Below, one piece after another: positions 58,871 to 64,000 of a stretch of 64,000 bases of DNA. The notes under the pieces were generated by a model, which saw only the letters and a program-made list of their open reading frames with translations, did not search any database and had not been told where the DNA came from. Source of the stretch: Parasponia andersonii (taxonomy: Eukaryota; Streptophyta; Magnoliopsida; Rosales; Cannabaceae); contig JXTB01000067.1 in NCBI GenBank assembly GCA_002914805.1, positions 741,293 through 805,292 on the forward strand, given 5' to 3'. The translations under genes and the position numbers were made by a program. Within the stretch, counting starts at the first letter, position 1; every line of letters begins with the position of its first letter.

Positions 58871-60600
58871 ATATCTCTGGTGTGACGATGTGGAAGTTAT
58901 TTTCTAGAAAGCTCAGGTATATCCTCAACAAGCAATTGGTTTGGTGTGTCACTAAGAGTTTCGAGCTCAGGTATATTTGATGTTGTCTCTTCTATCAATT
59001 AGTTTGGTTTATCATTGAGGAGTTTAAATTCATGAAGAGTTGAGGCTATTTCTTCTATCAATTGGTGTTTATTATCATTTTATTATCATTGTGGTCCAAA
59101 AACGTATTAGTGGGATCCAATTCACTAGTTTCTTAAGCAACTTGTGTGTTATTTTCTCCAAAATCTAAGTTTATACCACTTATATCCATTGTGCCCATAT
59201 TCTGCTCACCATACCCAGTGAAATCATCATAATCTAGGGTCTGAATTTCATGATGGTAATTCTCCCCATAAAATCCAAACTCAGAGGTAAAATAAATAGT
59301 ATCTTCATGAAATACAACATCTATACTGACAAATAGTCGTCGCGTGGGAGGGTAGTAGCACCTGTATCCTTTCTGATGAGTAGCGTATCCTAAGAAGACA
59401 CACCATAGGAGATAACTTATCTCATTGATGTTTGTAGAGATGTACAAATACTACACACCATAAGACATATGGTGGTAAATTTGGGATTGTTGGGACTATT
59501 ACTGCATCAGTAAGTGATTGAAAAGGTGTACAAAACTTGATAGTACTTGAGGGCATCCGATTGATCATATGTACTGCAGAGGCAAGCACTTCTTTCCAAT
59601 ATGTTAGTGACATATGAGCTTGAATGAGTGAGACATGAACAACCTCCAACAAATGTCAATTTTTTCGTTCAACTACTTCATTCTATAAGGGTGAATTGGA
59701 ACAAGTAGTTTGATGTATAATATCAAGTGCTTCCAAATATTGTCGTAGGTCAGAACTTTGATATTTGCCGCCATTATCATTTCGGAGAACCTGAATACGA
59801 CTATTGTATTAAATATGTACTATGTTGTGGAATTTCTGAAATAATGTGTTTACCTCACTTTTGGATTTCATCAAACATATCTATGTCATTATGGTATATT
59901 CATCAATAAATGTTATAAACTAACGTGATCTACTTAATGTAGTGATTTTAAATGGACCCCAAATATGCAAAACCATAAAAGGTATTGGACTTGGATTCAA
60001 GATCAATAGAAAATAGAAAAGAGTTACGATGACTTTTGGCTAATTCACAAACATCGCATAGAACACTAGAAGTATCCAATATGGCAAATAAGCTAGAAAA
60101 TAACCATTTGTAAGTACCCAAAAGAAGCATGTCTAAGTCGTCGATGATGTAACCAAATTTTAGATCTCTTTTTCTCTGCCATAGTACCATTCACTGTCAA
60201 AGCTTGATGCAGTTTAGTCAAAGTTTCCGGCATTAAGTCTAAATAATATAACTTTCTGTGCCGAACACCATGACCAATCGTTTACCTTATGTGGATGTCC
60301 TTAAAAATACAAAACTCAAGCCACAAAATTACAATACAAGATAAGGTTGTAGTTATTTGAGAGACGGACAAAATGTTATAATTAAGGGAGGGAATAACTA
60401 ATAAATAGTTTAAATTCAAAGAAGGACTAAGAGATAAAGATCCTTCTCCAATGATTGGGGTTGAGGCACTATTAGCAGTGGAAACAAATTTTTATAAGGA
60501 TGAACTAACGGAAGCAAAAATTATAGAATCAAATATCATGTGATCAGTAGTACTAAAATCAATTATCCATGTATTATTAGAAATATTTGTGGAAGTATGA
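58871..60600 (-). pseudogene. Protease, GAG-pre-integrase and integrase of element E (broken)
   Basis: The protease signature appears at about 60575-60525 as TWIIDFSTTDHMIFDS, a damaged form of the copia active-site motif. GAG-pre-integrase and the integrase zinc region lie at about 60190-59950 (CDVCELAKSHRNSF). The later integrase part is at 59652-59133: SLTYWKEVLASAVHMINRMP, then LLWCVFLGYATHQKGYRCYY and LFVSIDVVFHEDTIYF. The middle of the catalytic core (59660-59950) is broken by stops. Its role was insertion of element DNA. Confidence 0.83.
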
Positions 60601-60790
60601 AAGACTTTACCACTATTATTTGTAGCAAATACTAAAACGAACGTCTCCTTTGAATTCTCCTTTCATGGATCATAAATATGATCTGCCGTTCTGGGCTGAA
60701 ATATTTTTGTAAGTAACAAATATGAATTGAATTGTTGTCACTCGTTCTTTTTTTTGAATTTTTTTTATATTATTTTAAAATTTTGTTGTT

Positions 60791-60814
60791 ATATATATAT
60801 ATATATATATATAT
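60791..60814. repeat. (TA)n microsatellite
   Basis: Dinucleotide run between the protease remnant and the foreign segment of element E. Confidence 0.9.
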
Positions 60815-61041
60815 TGAATAGTCATATATAATTTATTAATAAAGGCTAGGAAAAATGAGACGTGGCCCGACAACAACGACATGCTCAGAACCCATATCTT
60901 CACTCCGGCCCATAAATCCCACGATTTTTTTTTTTTTTAAATGTATGTCGTGATAGGCTTATCCCAAATTTATCAATTCGTTGAGACTCTCTTTGTTTTT
61001 TTTTGAATCACAATTCAGACTCTTGTAACCGCTTTCACTCG

Positions 61042-61047
<6 letters not shown>

Positions 61048-61084
<37 letters not shown>

Positions 61085-61129
61085 TTAGTAGCTTTTATAA
61101 TTAAAATAATAATAATAATAATAATAATG
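61048..61129. repeat. (AT)n and (AAT)n microsatellites
   Basis: (AT)n at 61048-61083 and (AAT)n at about 61104-61129, just left of the captured segment. Confidence 0.88.
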
Positions 61130-61184
61130 GTAATAAAAAACAATACGACTTTGTTTGTGTTTGAAACAAGTGTACCTTGAATTA

Positions 61185-61735
61185 AGGAGCGTGGTTGGCG
61201 GCTGGCGGCGAGCGCAACTTTGGCGAGATCCACCACTCGGGGGGCATGTCCGTGCTGGTGACCGGCGCGGCTAGTTTCGTCGGGACCCTCGTGTCGCTCG
61301 CTGTGAAGAAGTGCGGGGACGTCGTCGTCGGTGAGCGAGTTGGGCTTCTCCAGAAATCTCTCAGCCGCAGCCGAATGGCAGTACATGGGACAGTGCAAAC
61401 AGCAGTGGTGCGGCGGTGCAGGAATGGTTGAGTTCGAGGGAGCTTCGACCGCAAGTTTTCGGGTCTCCGAGCACCACTGGTTTTCTTGGGACAATTAACA
61501 ACGCACCGACATATTTAGCTGAGGATCACCGAGTGATTTCTCTCGGGTTTGAGGAGCCGCTTGCGGGGACAAAATTTTGGTTGACTCTGTTTTGGTGACA
61601 AACAGGCTGTGGACTCTGTTTTGGTGGACCCGACGTGAATCGGGTTGTGTTGGCCTTGGCGGTGACGAGTGAGGCACGATGAGGAGTGGCTGAGGCATGG
61701 CACATGTGAGGCACGGCGACGAGGAAAGCACTAGT
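61185..61735 (+). pseudogene. Captured fragment of a UDP-glucuronate 4-epimerase (GAE)-like gene inside element E
   Basis: This is a GC-rich island in AT-rich surroundings. The frame from 61195 reads EIHHSGGMSVLVTGAASFVG and then TLVSLAVKKCGDVVVG. It matches the start of the NAD-binding Rossmann fold of plant UDP-glucuronate 4-epimerases, which make UDP-galacturonate for pectin in the Golgi. The GxxGxxG motif has its middle Gly changed to Ser. Similarity ends after about 45 residues; the conserved next part of the fold is absent. The remaining sequence to about 61735 is equally GC-rich but I cannot identify it. The catalytic Tyr-Lys region is absent. The fragment is antisense to the element, between its primer site and protease. 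An overlapping minus-strand frame (61494-61015) is probably its shadow. Confidence 0.72.
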
Positions 61736-61830
61736 GAATCAAAGAGCCCAGTTCAGCGTGTTTGATTTATTTTATTTTTGTGTTTTTTTTTTTTAAACCG
61801 GTATTTCACCAGAAATTTCAAGTGCAAATT

Positions 61831-61840
61831 TCTGATACCA
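61831..61840 (-). other. Primer-binding site of element E
   Basis: TGGTATCAGA on the minus strand directly follows the 5' LTR (tRNA-iMet type). Confidence 0.85.
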
Positions 61841-62012
61841 TCTTATAATTTGATGAATAGTAGTATTTTTTCATTCATAATTTTAAGCTAGGATAACTTT
61901 AACATATATATAGAGATTACAAGACTCAATTCCCTGAAAACATGTTCCTAAACACTCGTAGGAACAAACTCCTAAAACAAGGAAAAAGGAACTTCTCTCT
62001 TCCACTTCAACA
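61841..62012 (-). repeat. 5' LTR of element E
   Basis: It pairs with 57097-57270 and is flanked on the right by the GATAC duplication. Confidence 0.9.
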
Positions 62013-62017
62013 GATAC

Positions 62018-63470
62018 AAACCTTTATACATGTGTATAAAAGGCCCTACCTCACGACCAAAGGCTATTAATAGCGCTTCCCTACCTCATCACCAAAAGTA
62101 ATAGGGCGTCTTTCTAAGTCTTAAAGATTTTAAAAAATGACACTCTATGCGAATTGTTAAGAGGAAATACCCAAAATAATTATTTTCTGGTATGATATTT
62201 AGTAGTATTTTTCTAAATATCTTGGTTTCTAGAAACTGAAAAATTAATTAAATTATTAGAAATTAATTTAGTTTCTTGTAACCAATAACAGGATCTCAAA
62301 AGAACTAATTTGAATACTTGAAACAAGAAAATAAAAATTATTAGAAATTAGATAAAAATGTTACTTGAAAATAATTTGGTTTATTGGAATTGAAAATCTA
62401 ATTTGATTGCTAGAAATCAAGAAACTAATTTTGTTATTGGAAACTATTTTAGTTTCTTTTAATCAAAATATTTAGAAAAATTTCATGAATATCGTGCGAA
62501 AAAATAATTATTTTAGAAAGGTCGTTTTTTTGGTATTATTTTTTAAAATTTGAGAATAAGTGTCCAAATCCCATTTTATTAAAATCCTAGATTTATTTAG
62601 AAAATATTATTTTTTAAGTTTATTTAGAAAAATACAACTCTTAAATTTATTGAGAAAAATACCATTTTTCTCTTCAAAATTAGTATATTTTAAAAATACT
62701 CAAGTTAACTAATTTGATTATCTGAGATAACTAATTATGTCACTTGAGATAATAAGTCTGGTTATCTAAAGTACTACATCTATTAACTAAAAGTGATATT
62801 TATCTAGACATTTTTAAAAGTATTATTAGTCTAAATAAATCTACTAGTTTTCAAAAAGGAATATTATCATTTTTATGCTTTATAATTTGATATTTTGTTT
62901 AAATTATATCTTATATTTTGATTATTATCAATATTGATCTTTATATTTAAAATATGTTACACATTTATATCTTAACACTAATTTAAAGCAACTAATTTAT
63001 CAAAATATTATTTAAAAAATTTAAAATTATTTATATAAAAACTAATATGAGAATAAATTTATTAAATTATCTTGATAAATTAATTACTCTAAATTAGTAT
63101 CAAATATAAATTTGTAACAGATTTTAAATCTAAAAATAAATATTAATAATAATCGAAACAGAAATAAATATTAATAATAATCGAAACAGAAAGGATAACT
63201 TAAACAAAACGTTGAAATACAAGCAAGGATTTTAAACATGTTGCTGTCTCTTTCAAAAAATTTTGACCATTTCGGTTTTTCAAGAGAAAAAGACATCCAA
63301 CACGAGCTTTAACAAAATAATGACAATTTTACGGACTTTACTTTTTACCTTTTTTTTTCGTACGGACTTTTATCTGAAATTCGTCACTTTATTTAACGTG
63401 TGGATTTTATCTTCTTTCCTTCTCTTTCTCTCGCTCAAATTCTTATATTCATCTCCGTGAGCTTCTTAGT
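62018..63470. other. AT-rich intergenic DNA
   Basis: No gene is recognised. Short degenerate repeats around agaaactaatt and tagaaa.ta occur at 62220-62470. A CT-rich stretch at 63405-63440 could be an untranslated leader but has no clear ORF after it. Confidence 0.5.
63134..63189 (+). repeat. Perfect 28-bp tandem duplication
   Basis: 63134-63161 and 63162-63189 are identical (aaataaatattaataa...cgaaacag). Confidence 0.88.
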
Positions 63471-63477
63471 GGCGACA

Positions 63478-63756
63478 TTATCCTAAAGATCTGGGACGAG
63501 AGGAGTTCGACAACATTTGCCGGCGAAGTTGTTGTCGGGAGTGATCGGAAAAGATAAGATCTTCGTGCAATGTTAATTGGGAATCAAATGTGGGAAGGAC
63601 TAATGAGTTTTCTATATTTGTATTTTGATCTTGAGTTTCAGATATTGGAGATTGTGATAATTCTGGGCAAAAAATCTTGTTTTCTTTAAATTCTGATTCG
63701 ACATTGGAATGAATTGAAGGGAAATCGAAGCTTTGGGGAGAGCGGACGAATATCAT
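63478..63756 (-). CDS. Small ORF of unknown identity (92 aa)
   Basis: Starts at 63756 (MIFVRSPQSFDFPSIHSN) and ends at 63478. The predicted protein is polar, rich in Ser, Gln and Glu, with no membrane segment, signal peptide or motif that I recognise. Its composition is less AT-biased than the surrounding random ORFs, and a G-box lies 44 bases upstream, so it could be a small gene or the first exon of a longer one. It could equally be chance. No homologue comes to mind. Confidence 0.28.
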   Translation of the reverse strand: MIFVRSPQSFDFPSIHSNVESEFKENKIFCPELSQSPISETQDQNTNIENSLVLPTFDSQLTLHEDLIFSDHSRQQLRRQMLSNSSRPRSLG

Positions 63757-63799
63757 TGGTTTATTTTATTTTTTATTTTTTTAAAAAGAAGAAAGTTGA

Positions 63800-63805
63800 C
63801 ACGTG
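63800..63805 (-). promoter_or_regulatory. G-box (CACGTG) upstream of the small ORF
   Basis: The palindromic core sits in gacacgtgtac, an ABRE-like context bound by bZIP and bHLH factors in plants. It lies 44 bases before the ORF start at 63756. Its relevance depends on that ORF being real. Confidence 0.25.
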
Positions 63806-64000
63806 TACTCTTACTAAAGGGACTTAGTTGCACTTCGGATTTCCTAGTTGCTATTGATAACTAATTCATAATCTATTAATTCAAGAACCTAAAGCAACCA
63901 CATGTGCAACATAGTGGTTTTCAATTTGGTATTTAGATATACAATTAGTTTTAGTTTTTATGTAGTTTTTATGTTCCCATATATGTATATATATATATAA

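Larger units (their letters stand above)
57097..62012 (-). mobile_element. Element E: Ty1/copia retrotransposon with a host gene fragment in place of gag
   Basis: The LTRs are 174 bp (57097-57270) and 172 bp (61841-62012), oriented on the minus strand, and begin TGTTGAA. Perfect GATAC target duplications flank the element (57092-57096 and 62013-62017). The primer site is TGGTATCAGA (complement of 61831-61840), and a purine tract (complement of 57271-57280) abuts the 3' LTR. Reading leftwards: a GC-rich foreign segment, protease motif, GAG-pre-integrase, integrase, RT, RNase H. Gag is not found. The frames hold stops, and the LTRs differ at some twenty positions by eye, so the copy is old and inactive. 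Confidence 0.92.

Noticed and set aside
61495..61731. Several overlapping minus-strand ORFs in the GC-rich segment
   Set aside because: High GC leaves few stops in any frame, and none shows a recognisable domain. They are kept only as part of the captured segment.
1..64000. CRISPR arrays, operons or bacterial defence systems
   Set aside because: No regularly spaced direct repeats with unique spacers exist, and the introns, LTR elements and SINE show plant nuclear DNA.

Overview
This window looks like nuclear DNA of a flowering plant, most likely a eudicot. It is AT-rich and dominated by nested LTR retrotransposons. It carries MITEs, a SINE and one intron-containing plant gene with canonical GT-AG splice sites. 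The species cannot be fixed from the sequence alone. All identifications come from motif reading and by-eye comparison; no database search was run.

Layout. 1-2175 is a partial LTR of the element A family, lying inverted. 3623-24001 is element B, an old LTR element with no recognisable gag-pol (LARD-like). Its 5' LTR was hit by another element now reduced to a solo LTR (4730-6534, flanked by AATAC). Its interior was split by element A (8998-19519, flanked by CTTAT), a complete but mutated Ty3/gypsy element of the Tekay/Del chromovirus type. 26796-32898 is element C, a Ty1/copia element truncated in its reverse transcriptase. It runs straight into element D (32899-43697), a Ty3/gypsy element of the Tat type (Ogre/Retand-like) with a second RNase H and an antisense ORF. 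43.9-49.7 kb is AT-rich intergenic DNA with a MITE and a 565-bp near-perfect fold-back.

The only intact host gene is at 50105-55150 on the plus strand: a DHHC-type protein S-acyltransferase with five coding exons, four phase-0 introns and a predicted 444-aa product. A SINE sits in its second intron and an assembly gap in its 5' leader.

56326-56859 is a MULE-type MITE. 57097-62012 is element E, a minus-strand copia element with 172-174-bp LTRs and GATAC target duplications. Its gag region is missing, and in its place lies a GC-rich segment that encodes the start of a UDP-glucuronate 4-epimerase-like Rossmann domain, in antisense to the element. The last 2 kb is AT-rich, with one small minus-strand ORF of unknown identity near the right edge.

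The retroelement genes are all pseudogenes (stops and frameshifts). The acyltransferase is probably the only functional protein gene here. I found no new enzymatic system. The most notable items are the captured epimerase fragment, the antisense ORF in element D, the chimeric C/D junction and the long fold-back.
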